Under the pieces are notes generated by a model that had not been told where the DNA came from, made no database searches, and saw only the letters and a program-made list of their open reading frames with translations. Shown here piece after piece: positions 19,809-31,439 of a stretch of 64,000 nucleotides of DNA. Numbering within the stretch: the first letter of the stretch is position 1; the number at the start of each line of letters is the position of its first letter. The translations under genes were made by a program, and so were the position numbers. This DNA is from Henckelia pumila (lineage: Eukaryota > Streptophyta > Magnoliopsida > Lamiales > Gesneriaceae): the NCBI RefSeq assembly GCF_033568475.1, contig NC_133121.1, forward strand, positions 6,510,001 through 6,574,000, read 5' to 3'.

Positions 19809-22800
19809 ATGGTGGGATCAATGAAGTTTGATATTGAGAAGTTCACAGGCAAGAACGATTTCTCGCTCTGGAGAATTAAGATGCGGGCAATCCTGATACA
19901 ACAAGGATTGGTGGAGGCTCTTAAGAAGAAGGAGGAGATGTCCGATGAGATAAAGAACAAGGATGAATTGCTCGAGAAAGTACACAGTGCAATTATTCTC
20001 TGTCTGGGAGATAGACCTCTTCGGGAGGTGGCCAGAGAAGAATCTGCAGCGGCGGTGTGGCTTAAACTCAAAAATTTATACATGACAAAATCCCTGGCTA
20101 ATCGTCTATACATGAAACAGAGATTGTATTCCTTGTGATTAAGGATGAGAAGAACCTTGAAGACCAGATCGAAGAATTCACCAAGATATTGGATGACTTG
20201 GAGAATATTGAAGTAAAGCTTGAGGATGAAGATCGGGCTTTGATAATTCTGAATGCTCTTCCTAAAGCATATGAAAATTTCAGGGATGCTTTGCTATATG
20301 GAAGAGAACAGACGATAACATTGGAAGAAGTTATGTCTGCTATTTAATCCAAGGAACATCAGATAAAGTCAAACACAAACACTGAATCACATGGAGAAGA
20401 TCTTATGGCGAGGGGCAGAAGTGATAAGAGAACATCCAATGGAAAATACAGGCCAAATTCCAGATCGAAGAGTCAAGAAAGATACCAGAACAGAAATTTG
20501 GGTGATATGAAGTGCTATGCTTGTCAGAAGGTTGGACATCTGCGAAGAGATTGTTCGGAAAGGAAAGGGAAGCAACATGAAAAACCCAAGGATGATGGTA
20601 CTCTGGCCGTAGCTACAGATGGATATGACTCGACAGAAGTATTGGTGGTTTCTAAAGATGATCAGAACCACGAATGGATATTGGATTCAGGATGCTCCTT
20701 TCACATGTGTCCTATAAGATCTTGGTTTGAAAAATTGGAGGAATCAGATCAGAGCATGGTGTTGTTGGGAAATAATCAATCATGCAGAATAAAGGGCTCT
20801 GGAAATATCAGAATAAGGATGCATGATGAGATCGACAGAGTACTCACCAAGGTGAGGTATGTGCCCGAGTTGAAGAAAAACTTGATATCATTAGGAACAC
20901 TTGATGCTCAGAGGGATATTCATTCAAATCAGGAGTAGGCAATATCTCAGTATCTAAAGGATCTCTGATTGTGATGAAGGCTGTCAAGAGGAACCTCATG
21001 TATGTACTACAAGGTGAAACGATTATTGGAAGTACAGCAAGTATTCAGGAACAGCAAGACAGAACCAAGCTATGGCATCTGAGGCTTGGACATGTAAGTG
21101 AGAAGGGATTACATGAACTGTCTAAACAGGGTCTGTTAGGTGGAGATAAGATCGAATCACTTGAGTTGTGTGATAGTTGTGCTCTTGGGAAATCAAAAAG
21201 AGTATCGTTTGGTCAAGGAAGTCACACAACTGAGCAACCATTGGCCTACATTCATTCAGATCTATGGGGTCCTTCTCGGACAGAAACTCATGGTGGAGGC
21301 AAATACTTCATGTCTTTGATAGATGATTACTCAAGGAGAGTATGGATATTCATCTTAAAGACTAAGGATGAAGCATATGACAAGTTTAGAGAATGGCTGC
21401 TGGCAGTTGAGAACAAGAGTTATCGAAGAGTTAAACACCTGAGAACAGATAACGGGCTGTAATACTTATCAGATAAGTTTGTCAAGCTATGTAAGGAGAA
21501 AGGCATTACCAAACACAGAACAGTGGCAGGAATGCCACAACAAAATGTCCTGGCAGAAAGAATGAACAGAACTCTTCTGGAAAGGGTCAGATGTATGTTG
21601 ATCAATGCTTCTCTACCTAAGTCCTTCTGGGGAGAAGCGTTATCTACTGCGTGCTATTTGGTCAATAGGTGTCCATCCAGTGCGATTGGTTTCAAGACAC
21701 CAATGGAAAAGTGGAGTGGAACACCTACAGACTACTCAAACTTGAGGGTATTCGGATGTCTTGCATATGCTCATCTGAAACAAGACAAGTTGGAAGCAAG
21801 GGCAGTCAGATGTATATTCATTGGGTATCCGGATGGTGTGAAGGGTTATAAGGTTTGGAACCTGGAATCAAGAGCTCCAAAGTGCTTCAACACCAGGGAT
21901 GTGAAGTTTGATGAATCCAAACTGGGATATAAAATGAATACAGATGGAAAGGACAGTCAGATCAGTGATAAACTACCGATTGAGGTGGAGTCTTCTGTGC
22001 CAGATGAAGGGTCAGAAGAGATGCAAGATGAGAATGTGACAGCAAGAGATCAAACAGTGGATTTGAGCACTTACAATATTGCAAGGGACAGAACCAGAAG
22101 GGAGATCAGAGCTCCTAAGAGGTTTGGTGAAGCTGATCTGGCTTGGTATGCACTTACAGTAGCTGAGGAGGTGGAGTATTCAGAGCCAAATAATTATGAT
22201 GAATCTATGGCGAGTAAATATAAAAACAAGTGGATTGAAGCTGTGAAAGAAGAGATGAACTCACTCGAGAAGAATCAAACCTGGAAGCTAGTAGACAGAC
22301 CGAAGCATCAAAAGACATTGGGATGCAAGTGGATCTATAAACAGAAGGAAGGAACTCCTGGTACATATCAGATCAAGTATAAAGCAAGATTGGTTGCAAA
22401 GGGTTTTGGTCAAGTAGAAGGGATAGATTTTAATGAGGTCTATTCTCCAGTGGTCAAACATTGTTCCATCCGGATTATGTTAGCACTAGTGAACCAGCTC
22501 AACTTGGAGCTTGAGCAGATGGATGTGAAAACTGCGTTTCTACACGGTGACCTGGAAGAAACCATTTAAATGGAACAACCAAAGGGCTTCATACATCAAA
22601 AAACCCAGAACAAAGTCTGCTTACTGAGAAAATCATTGTATGGGCTGAAGCAGAGTCCGAGGCAGTGGAACAAAAGGTTTGATGAGTTCATGATTGATAT
22701 TGGTTTTGTGAGAAGCCAATATGATAGATGTGTCTATCTGAAGAAGGATGAAAGACAGGTTATCTTGTACCTACTGATTTACGTTGATGATATATTGATT

Positions 22801-23757
22801 GAAAGTAAAAGTAGGACAGAGATATCATCCTTGAAACAACAGCTCAACACAGAGTTTGAGATGAAAGATCTGGGTAAAGCGAAGAGAATTCTGGGCATGG
22901 ATATAGTGAGAAACAGGAAAAGACAGGAGATTCATCTGAGTCAGAAGAACTACTTGAAGAAGGTTGTTCTGAGGTATAACATGAATCAAGCAAAATCTGT
23001 CTTGACCCCTCTGGGACAGCATTTGAAGCTATCTGCGAATCAGTCACCTGAAAGTGTAGAAGACAAGATGAAGATGGCTGATATTCCATATGCTAGTGGA
23101 GTGGGGAGTCTCATATATGGAATAGTGTGTAGTAGGCCTGATCTGGCATATGCAATCAGTGTAGTGTCAAGATTTATGGCTAATCCGGGAACATATCATT
23201 GGGAAGCACTTAAGTGGATTCTCCGATATCTCATAAACACAACTGGGTTGGGATTGAAGTTTGAGAAACAGCAAGATGGAATTGATCCGGTAGTTGGATA
23301 TGTGGATTCGGATTTTGCTGGGAACTTAGACACGAAAAAGTCATTGACTGGTTATGTGTTCACCTTTTATGGCACAGCGATCACCTGGAAGTCAAATTTA
23401 CAGTCAGTGGTTGCTCTTTCTACCACTGAGGCAGAATTCATAGCTGTCACCGAGGCCATAAAGGAAGGATTGTGGTTAAAAGGGATGATAGCGGAGTTGG
23501 GTGTAAAACAAGATCAAGTTGTAGTACACTGTGACAACCAAAGTGCAATACACTTGACGAAACACCAAGTCTATCATGAACGATCGAAATACATAGATGT
23601 GAAGATGCATTTCGTGAGGGATGTGATTGAAAAAGGAGATGTGATCCTTGTGAAGATAGCATCAGAAGAAAACCCTGCAGATGCTATGACGAAATCACTG
23701 CCGTATGCTAAGTTCAAGAAATGTTTGGACTTAGTTAATGCGGTGATTGGAAATTAG
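19809..23757 (+). pseudogene. Disabled copia gag-pol polyprotein
   Basis: Domains in order: Gag from MVGSMKFDIEKF (19,809); zinc knuckle CYACQKVGHLRRDC (about 20,515); protease ILDSGCSFHMC (about 20,680); GAG-pre-integrase LWHLRLGHVSEKGL; integrase with HSDLWGPS, IDDYSRR and RTDNG; reverse transcriptase with WIYKQKEG, MDVKTAFLHGDL, LYGLKQSPRQW and YVDDILI; RNase H with DSDFAG, STTEAEF and DNQSAI, ending at 23,757. Lesions: a frameshift near 20,134, TAA at 20,345-20,347, a frameshift near 20,910, TAA at 21,460-21,462 just after RTDNGL, and TAA at 22,567-22,569. Catalytic motifs are otherwise kept. Confidence 0.95.
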
Positions 23758-23802
23758 CCAAGGGGGCTAGGATGGAGAGCATCATTCAACCTGAAAAGAA
23801 TC

Positions 23803-23813
23803 AAGGTGGAGAT
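23803..23813 (+). promoter_or_regulatory. Polypurine tract of the copia element
   Basis: AAGGTGGAGAT immediately precedes the 3' LTR. Confidence 0.75.
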
Positions 23814-24619
23814 TTTTGAAGTATGCTTCTATCAGATTGAATGGGAATAGAGAAGAGATCGGATCAAATAGTACAGATCAGATGAGTTCAGTGATCAGAT
23901 GAATTCATGATGCAGATCAAATATTGGGATCAGATCGATGTGATGGTCAGATGAGTCTTCGGATGAGTTCATGCAGATAGATTGCTCGAGTATTGTGACT
24001 TGGTTAGAAGTCAGATGAAGTGTCGAGAAGCTATACGCTTGAAGACAGATCGATGCAGATCGAAGTACGAGGGTAGATCAGACTGATGAATGAAGACTTA
24101 TCGGGCTGGACCAGGTTGACTTTATAATTGGATCGTAAGTTACTGTTGACCGAAAGCCCAAGATGAAAGTCGGTCTAATTCTCTATATAAGCAGATGGAA
24201 GCTGGCCGCAACGAGAAGAACAGAAAATCAAAATTCTTTAGAATATATTGAGAGAAGGAGAGATTTCGGAGGAGAAAACTAAGCGTAGATTGTGACGGGA
24301 AGATTCAAGTATCAATAGCTTGAATCGTGTCTGTATCTAGATTGATATTTTGTCTGAGTCCATCTCTGTAATAAGCTCTGTTCTTGAGCTTGGTTGTTTC
24401 TGTTGGTGATTAATAAAAGTGTGTGTTGCTCTCCCGTGGACGTAGGCAAATCTTTGCTGAACCACGTAAATACTTGCGTCGTTTAATCGCTCTCGCGTGA
24501 GTTGGTTGATTGATCTGTGTGCGTTGGTTTTATTTGCTTTCTGGGATTATTGTTCTTATATGTGTGTTTCGTTTGCTTGGTGAATTCTCGATCACCAAAT
24601 TTCGGATTGATTTTCAACA
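23814..24619 (+). repeat. 3' LTR of the copia element
   Basis: It is nearly identical to the 5' LTR. Its first two bases are TT instead of TG, which removes the canonical terminus; the end is CAACA. Confidence 0.92.
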
Positions 24620-24635
24620 TTATATAGTTAAAAAA

Positions 24636-24805
24636 GCTCTTATGAAACAGTCTCACAGAACAATTTTGTGAGATGTGTCTACTATTTGATTTTGATTATT
24701 GAAAATTTTTACTTTTATACTAAAAAAATATCATTTTTTACTGTAAATATGATCTGGATCGAAACGTTTCATCAACATGAGTTGCTAAACCATCTCACAA
24801 GATAT
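24636..24805. repeat. GTGAGAC-family short repeat, copy 2
   Basis: It runs from AACAGTCTCACAGAAC through TTTGTGAGATGTGTC and an A/T-rich core to ACCATCTCACAAGATA. It shares order and motifs with 16,738-16,920. Confidence 0.5.
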
Positions 24806-25200
24806 TTTATCATTTAATTATATTGATTCAAATATTATTGTTTTGTTATTTATGTGGATTTGATTGTTATGCAACATGTTCTGGGGAAACGATCGAAACT
24901 TTACTATTAATGTTGCTTACATTCATGAAATATTCTACTATATTATTATAGTAGAGACTTTTAATTAATTGTTTTTAAATTAATTTATTATTATATCCTA
25001 TCTTAATTTCCAACATAAGCAAAATCTATCAACTTTAATTAATAATTATAACAAAGAAACTGTAATGGTATAATTTCATATTGAGCATATAATAATAATA
25101 TAAAATCATTTCAATCCAAAATTATTATAAACTAAAATTATGAGTAATGTTTAATTATTTAGTATTAAAAATATAATTATATCATTATATTATTTATATA

Positions 25201-25204
<4 letters not shown>
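24806..25204. other. Unassigned AT-rich DNA
   Basis: No gene or defined repeat seen. Confidence 0.5.

Positions 25205-25252
<48 letters not shown>
25205..25252. repeat. (AT)n microsatellite
   Basis: About 24 AT units. Confidence 0.95.
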
Positions 25253-25257
<5 letters not shown>

Positions 25258-25259
25258 TA

Positions 25260-25560
25260 TTTTTTACGGGGCCGAACCCGCTTGTGGAAAAAATTGGCCA
25301 AAATCAATTTAAGGATGCTTGTGTTCAACCCATGGACCGAGACCCGCTTTGCAACCCGGAGACCCATAATCCGGATCCCGGTTTTGCCCAGTCCATCCCC
25401 CTTCCGCCACTTCCAGCCCGTCCCCGCCAGCAGACCACCATGGGCCGTCGCGAAAATCGCCGCCGTGACTTCACTACCACCTTTAGAATGAAGCAACAGT
25501 GTCTCGGGCTCAGAACAAATCCGTAGATCTTCTGCAGCTTCAATTCAATGGTTATTTTTG
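25260..25560. other. GC-rich island of unknown origin
   Basis: This block is much richer in G+C than its flanks and is open in two plus-strand frames and one minus-strand frame. Proline- and arginine-rich translations such as PLPPLPARPRQQ look like composition effects. It could be a decayed gene fragment; no domain is recognisable. Confidence 0.3.
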
Positions 25561-25582
25561 AAATTTATAAAAAGGCCCTTTG

Positions 25583-25686
25583 AAAACCGGGTCTTGCCCC
25601 AATGGTTTCACCTTATATTTCCCATGAAATGACTCGGGTTCGAGCCCTCCCACCCCCTTTATTTTAAAAAAAAAATTTAAAAAAAA
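25583..25686 (+). mobile_element. Very short tRNA-related SINE (about 104 bp)
   Basis: A 16-bp direct repeat, ATAAAAAGGCCCTTTG, flanks it at 25,567-25,582 and 25,687-25,702. Inside, GTCTTGCCCCAATGG resembles an A box and GGTTCGAGCCC closely matches a B box about 40 bp later. An A/T-rich tail ends the insert. Those features define a LINE-mobilised pol III retroposon, here unusually short. Confidence 0.7.
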
Positions 25687-25702
25687 ATAAAAAGGCCCTT
25701 TG

Positions 25703-26317
25703 GAATTTCGGAGTTTGAATCAGTGACAACTAATTCCAGTTTAGAAAATTACTAGCAAGGCTCCTTGGTTATACCATATGTTACCCGAGATCGAGAAAAT
25801 CAAATCACAAAAATTAATTTTGTGTGATTTAAATAATTTCATAGACATGATCATGATGATTATTCTACCTATTTAACACGTGTTATTTTAAATTTGTCTC
25901 AAATAATGTGTTGTTTGTGATGCCGTTGGTTATTGAGCTTTCGGAACGAGACGAAATCATTTATTTCACTAGAAAATTGTGTTACCCTAAATAAGGGTTC
26001 ACTCGTCCACGCCCCCAAAATTTGGGGTTATCACTTGCATGATGACGCTAATCAGCTTAAAATATGTATTCACAAAAATTAAAATATATAATACTATAAT
26101 TTTATTCGCATACATATATGAAATGGAAGACCATTAAACTAAACTTGAAGGATGACATCTAATTTTAATTTATTCGTACACCTTTATTTAATTTATACAC
26201 GCACACAATTATTAAACTAATTGCCTAAAAAAGGAATACGATATATAATTAATGTCTACATAAATGGATTTATTATTCAATCCTAATTAAAGCTTATTCT
26301 CATAATTTCCAAACCCT
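25703..26317. other. Unassigned AT-rich DNA
   Basis: No coding or repeat feature that I can define. Confidence 0.5.
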
Positions 26318-26998
26318 AGGATACCGTTTGGTATAATGGATGGGATGTACGATAGATGAATTAAAACATGATGACATATCGATAAGCAAGACATAGATAT
26401 GAATAATATGTGGTTTTGTATATTTTTTAGGATTATTGTGTTTATTCTCTTAATCATCATTGTCAATTTCACACAATTTCACTCATCCTCCACTAATACC
26501 ATGAGTTAAGAGGTATTTGTCATCAAGCCTACATCTAATGTTATACCGGGCCATGAGATATCATTGGGTTAACAAAAAAATGAAAAAAACATGGGATGAG
26601 TAAAAATTTGTATCTCATCCCACTATCATCTCATGTACCAAACGGTACCTAGATCAATAAAAACATGATGAGATGTGGATAAGCAAGACATAAATATAAA
26701 TAATATTTTGTTTTATATGTTTTTTATTTTGTAGGATTATTGTGTTATTCTCTTAATTACTAATGTCAATTTCACACAGTTTCACCTATATAACACTAAT
26801 CCTCCACTAATACTATGGGTTAAGAGGTATTTGTCATCAAGTCTTATCTAATGTTATACCGGGCCATGAGATATCATTGGGTTAACAAAAAAATGAGAAA
26901 AACATGAGATGAGTAAAAATTTGTGTCTTATCCCACTATCATATCATGTACCAAATGGTGCCTATCGTACATCCCATCTATGATACCAAACGGTATCT
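26318..26998. mobile_element. Dimeric Harbinger-like MITE
   Basis: The outer ends are inverted copies of about 37 bp, containing ATACCGTTTGGTAT and GGGATGTACGATAG. Inside, a block of about 290 bp occurs twice in tandem (about 26,363-26,650 and 26,663-26,965), sharing AAAACATGATGA, GATAAGCAAGACATA and TACCGGGCCATGAGATATC. ACCAAACGGTACCT marks the end of the first monomer. The flanking duplication is unclear. Confidence 0.7.
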
Positions 26999-26999
26999 A

Positions 27000-27335
27000 A
27001 GAGTTCCCAAACATGCACCATCGTCGAAGCCGAAGTCATCGTTCAATTCATTTGGTGCCATAGAATGATCATGACTCCGATCATCCATTAATCCCGGCCC
27101 GTGGGATTGTTTTGTGATCCCTTCCATAATCCCTCTTCCTCCCCTTTATCATCAACAAACGTGACCAATATGTCCCCGGGATGATAATGGATCATTACGG
27201 TAGAAAAGTTACGAGGTCCGGGCTGGATGATGTTCGTCTTTGTGATAGTTTTCTGGATCGGTTGTACTTCCCTTTACATCATTTAATTTGCTGTTCTTCC
27301 GGGGATTCTTCCAGAAATCAACGACCATCTGATTC
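27000..27335 (-). other. Possible decayed gene fragment, paralogous to 31,440-31,700
   Basis: TCCATTAATCCCGGCCCGTG and CCTTTATCATCAACAAACG resemble TCATTAATTCCGCGGGATTGG and CCCTTCATGATCAAGAAACA near 31,490-31,560. On the minus strand the aligned parts read FVDDKGEEEGLWKGSQ here and FLDHEGKEAGFWDGTDQ there. Similarity at protein level suggests an old duplicated coding fragment. I do not recognise the family. Confidence 0.3.
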
Positions 27336-27776
27336 ACGTTTTTTTTAAAAGATTAATTCATAACGCAATATGATAGATATAGTTATAAACTAGATAATAC
27401 TCCGATACATACTATATGATGACTAATGATAATATGAAACGAGTAGTGTACGAAGAAAAATCAGTGGTTGCAGGGGGATAATAAGTTAGCAGATACGTAC
27501 ATTGGAGATTTAAAACTCCATAATATACCATTAGAAACATTAGTATCGTAACCATTGCTAAAATCTTGATAACATATATGTTTCCCGGATATCTTTCTCA
27601 AATTAAAAATTTATTTATATATAAGATGAATTTGCAGATCAGAACATGCTGCTTCCATGCATATTTATTTTGAGGAGAAATGGTCAGTTAATCATGTGCC
27701 CTTGCTAGCTAGCTACATGCATGTAATAATATATATCCATTAACATTTATAATTAACTTCCCGAAATTTATATATA
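27336..27776. other. Unassigned AT-rich DNA
   Basis: No gene or clear repeat. Confidence 0.5.
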
Positions 27777-28143
27777 CTAGCATATTTGCACACACGATGT
27801 GTGTGAAGAAAGTTTTTTTTTAATACTTAATTTTAATTAAAAAAATCTAATAAATTTATAGCAATAAAAATAATTTTTTTTGTTAAAAATGGTTACCCTA
27901 AGTAGTTAAAACATCGTTTCTTCTATTAGGTATTTCCTATTTCATTAGTTATTTTCAAATAATTTGAAATTTGAAAATAGATAAATAAAATGATTGTATT
28001 ATATATTAAATATAAATAATTAAATAATAAAAAAAAATAGAGATGGTGGAGAAAAACAGTTTTAGTGTGTGTGTTTTTTTAAAATATTTTTTAATATTTT
28101 GGCATACCAAGAGACCAACTAAAAGTCTCTTGCATATTATATA
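27777..28143 (-). mobile_element. Non-autonomous Helitron candidate (3' end at 27,777)
   Basis: On the minus strand the hairpin CACACACATCGTGTGTG is followed by CAAATATGCTAG and then T. A stem-loop 10-12 nt before CTAG is the Helitron 3' signature. The 5' end is less clear and seems to abut, or to be interrupted by, the next Helitron. Confidence 0.5.
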
Positions 28144-28456
28144 TTAGTCGTCGTGGCACATGCGATGCGTGTGTAAAACATGAAAATGACGAAAATTAGA
28201 TATTTAAAAGTATTTATATTTTTATTTCAGAAATAATATAAAACAAAAATAAAAATAAATTCAAAAAAATATATTGTAAATAGTGGATAGGAAATTCGAA
28301 GGATGGAGGTTGTTAGAAGTAGTGAGAAGTGGGAAGGAAGTTGAGAGAGAGAGAGTTATGAGGGTATAAAAGGAATAAAATGGTGAAAATTTACCATGAT
28401 ACCAAAATCAGTTGATATAGGGTGCTTAGACTTAATAATATAATAATAATAAAAGA
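28144..28456 (-). mobile_element. Non-autonomous Helitron (313 bp)
   Basis: On the minus strand the element starts TCTTTTATTATTATT after an A and ends with hairpin CACACGCATCGCATGTG, then CCACGACGACTAA before T. That matches the Helitron rules: 5' TC, a 3' hairpin near CTRR, insertion between A and T, and no duplication. It has no coding capacity. Confidence 0.6.
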
Positions 28457-28474
28457 TATATATATATATATATA
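28455..28474. repeat. AT microsatellite, left
   Basis: Short TA run at the left edge of the GC-rich block. Confidence 0.8.
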
Positions 28475-29134
28475 CTTACGTGGGTGCAGGGGAAATTGGG
28501 CTGGCACCCCAACTCATTTTTTAATTAAAAAAATTGAGCCCAAATTTGGGTCCAATTCATTGAACAGTCTTCTTCCCCACCCGTCTTCTTCCCTTCCTCC
28601 CCTTCTCTGCTCATCACCTATCACAAATCACAACTACCTCTCCATCACCGCCCCCAACATCGGCCACACCATGCGCCGCCGGCTCCTCGGCGCGAAGCCA
28701 CTGTCTTTCAACCGTTTCCGCATCCCCTCGTCATATCCGCTCGCAACCTATCACAACTCAATCATTAACACGCCTTCCCAAGGTACGACGACCCCTCAAC
28801 GCATCACCTATCACAAATCACCACCACCACCTCCTCCCCATCACCACCTTTTTATGCATCAAATCCCCTGTTGGAACTCTTGAATTTGTGTGTTTCTTGA
28901 GGAAAGGGGTGTAGGGAGCAGCGAGGTGCACGGGCGGAGTAGGAGATCCTCCGACGGAATCTTCTCCTCGAGCCGGCTGAGGAGCGGCGACCTCGAGGCG
29001 CGGAGGCGGCGGAGTTTCCCTCCCGAGAGAAAAAGCAGTGCAGACAAAGCGGTTTCGAGAGATGAGCATTGGTCCAATTCACTAAAAAAATTAAAAAAAA
29101 AAAAGAAAAATTGATGTGGTGCCCTGCACCCAAC
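28475..29134. mobile_element. GC-rich block between two AT microsatellites, possible gene-capturing element
   Basis: TGGGTGCAGGG near the left edge is repeated in inverted form as CCCTGCACCCA at the right. Both sides run straight into TA repeats, so a TA target is possible. The inside is C/T-rich, then GC-rich, with ACCTATCACAA repeated three times. Open frames on both strands are low-complexity (PPPPPPHHH on plus). This could be host gene DNA carried by a transposon, but no protein family is recognisable. Confidence 0.35.
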
Positions 29135-29142
29135 ATATATAT

Positions 29143-29173
<31 letters not shown>
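29135..29173. repeat. AT microsatellite, right
   Basis: TA run interrupted once by AA. Confidence 0.9.
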
Positions 29174-31439
29174 GAAATCCTCATTCGGAAAATTGAATTC
29201 TTGCGTTGTACACGTAAAAGTGTTTTGAATCATATGCTACAGTGATAATTTGTTAATTGTTTCAAAAGTTTTGAGGAGTTGTTTTTTTGAAAAAATAAAA
29301 ATAAAAAAATGAATCAACTTGTAGTTTCATGGGCACACAAATATAATTTTACATTTACCTTGTCTAAACCAATCGAAAAACGTTATTAATCCTTAACTAC
29401 TCATTCAATTGTAGCTAATTAATTTATTATTTGATTGAATCTAGTTGTGCCAACTATTTAATTGCACCTATTGATTGATTATTTGAACGATGGATATCTT
29501 TGCCAACCCAGTACCAAGCAAGAGGAACACGCACTCCCCATTTCTTGTTAGAATACGTAGATGTCCTGTAGGTTAATTGTTAGATCGAGATTTAATTGAA
29601 TTGTGTTTAATAAACAATCTTTATTTTAATATAATTTATGTTTTATTTTGAAATTTATTTTATCTGTGTACTCATGCAAGTTGCATATATAAATACCTCG
29701 AATATATTAGTATAATAAATAGGATAGTTTTACATATGATGACAATCATACACACATACACATATATATATATTTGACCAAGTTCCTGGTTGATTGATCA
29801 ACCACGTTTCATTGGTAAGGAAAGACATAGATATAGATGTTCAAACATACATATATATGGGTGCTCCATTGACGAGTCCACCTAGTCAGGACTTTCCAAA
29901 GGATTATTATTTATCGAGTGGATAAATCCTTAATTTATGATAAAATTATATAAAATTTTATATTTCGTTGTGTTCGAGAATCACGGGTCCTAAAATTTTC
30001 AACTTAAACACAACGAAAAACATAGTCAAAGAAAGCCGTTCTCTCCAATTTTCTTCAAGAGTTCAAATTCAAAACTTCAAGGGAACCAGCTGCCTTACAC
30101 TAGCCAACCGACCAGTGCTCGTGTTACTAATAGGTAGCCGTCCATTTCTTGCGACTCTTACGCCACGGCTAGCAATCCAACCTGATCAGCTTCGTATACC
30201 AAAAGAAATTAGGTTCCCCACGTCACCACAATGCTAGATAGCTAGGGCACATCTAGAGGTAGTCGCATTTTAAACCGTGTAACATCCTAAATGCAGTATC
30301 ACTTAGTACATTATATGTAGTTCGATATATCATGTCCAGATGGTATTCCCTACACCGCGACATGCCAAGACTCGACCTTAGTGCCAACACGGCTCGTTAT
30401 ATGAACGGGTCAGGTTCGAGTTCCTCTCTCAAACGGCTTCAGCTAGAAAGGATCTATACGTATATAGACATAGTCTCAATGATATTAATTTTTTTTAAAA
30501 AAAATTAATCATATATTGACATATTTTCGGGTGATTGGACAATCCAATTACAATTTCGTATTTCGAACGGTTTCATCCTTTAGGCCGGCCTCGTGAATAC
30601 GAAGGAAATGGATCCAATTCATAGGTGGTTGGGCTACCCACTGGGCTTTCTTTTATTTTTAGATTGGGACATCGGGCTAGAAATCCATTTAGCTTAACTT
30701 AATACATAATTTTTAAAAAGAAAAAAAGAAATTGGCACTCGGCCTCATGAAGACGAAGGAAATGGATCCAAATAATGGATACTGGATAGTTAGCTATTTT
30801 CTAATTCCATCCTTTATTGCAATCAGATTATTAATTACGGCCGTGTCACAAATTGTGTTCCATTAATGACGTTTAGCTACTACTCTCTCAAAAATTAATT
30901 TGTTTAATTTGTTCCTGAATATGATGATCTCAAATTCCTATACAAATTTTATTTTAAATTTTACAACATTAATTACACAGTCTTTCATCAAGCTGTGCAG
31001 TAAAAATTAATATCACACTGTACTATTTGGATCCAACTAGTGAATCTAGATAATTTATGCATTCCGTATTTCCGAGTATTTATCATTTTATGTTAATCAA
31101 ATTAAATGTTTTTAACTTTCATTTATTTTCAGTTCTATATATTTTTGTTTGTCAAGATTGATCAATTCTTTCGATTCAAATTAAAGTTCCTTTTTTTTTA
31201 AAGAAAAAATAATTAAAAAATAAAAAAATGTTGAAACTTTGAAAAATCCCAGCTAAGTTTTATCCGCACTTACAATATATATTAGCAAAGGAATAAATTA
31301 AATCGAAGAAAATTATACGAATCGACTATACGATAATCAATATAGCTAGCAAACCAATGTCCATGCACACATATACGGATAGTTGAAATCAAATTATCCC
31401 AACGAATATTCAAATAATTTCCATGCAAACCCTAATAGC
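29174..31439. other. Long gene-free stretch
   Basis: I find no supported gene. Open frame 29,968-30,237 has no domain. Two direct repeats of about 35 bp (near 30,585 and 30,740) share ACGAAGGAAATGGATCCAA. GGTTCGAGTTCC near 30,414 resembles a pol III B box without a clear A box or tail. The rest is AT-rich and unassigned. Confidence 0.5.

Larger units (their letters stand above)
18970..24619 (+). mobile_element. Complete, disabled Ty1/copia element (Tork/Tnt1-like, 5,650 bp)
   Basis: LTRs of 808 and 806 bp (18,970-19,777 and 23,814-24,619) flank a copia-order gag-pol: Gag, protease, integrase, reverse transcriptase, RNase H. TTATA flanks both ends (18,965-18,969 and 24,620-24,624). A purine tract AAGGTGGAGAT precedes the 3' LTR. 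The Gag start (KFDIEKFTGKNDFSLW) resembles the Tork/Tnt1 group. Two frameshifts and three stops disable the polyprotein. The LTRs remain very similar, so the insertion is fairly recent. Confidence 0.95.

Noticed and set aside
28422..28883. 153-residue Pro/His-rich open frame as a gene
   Set aside because: It starts in a TA repeat and Helitron end and has a low-complexity tail; no family match that I can see.
30395..30445. Possible tRNA or SINE around GGTTCGAGTTCC
   Set aside because: There is a B-box-like string but no matching A box, acceptor stem, tail or target duplication.
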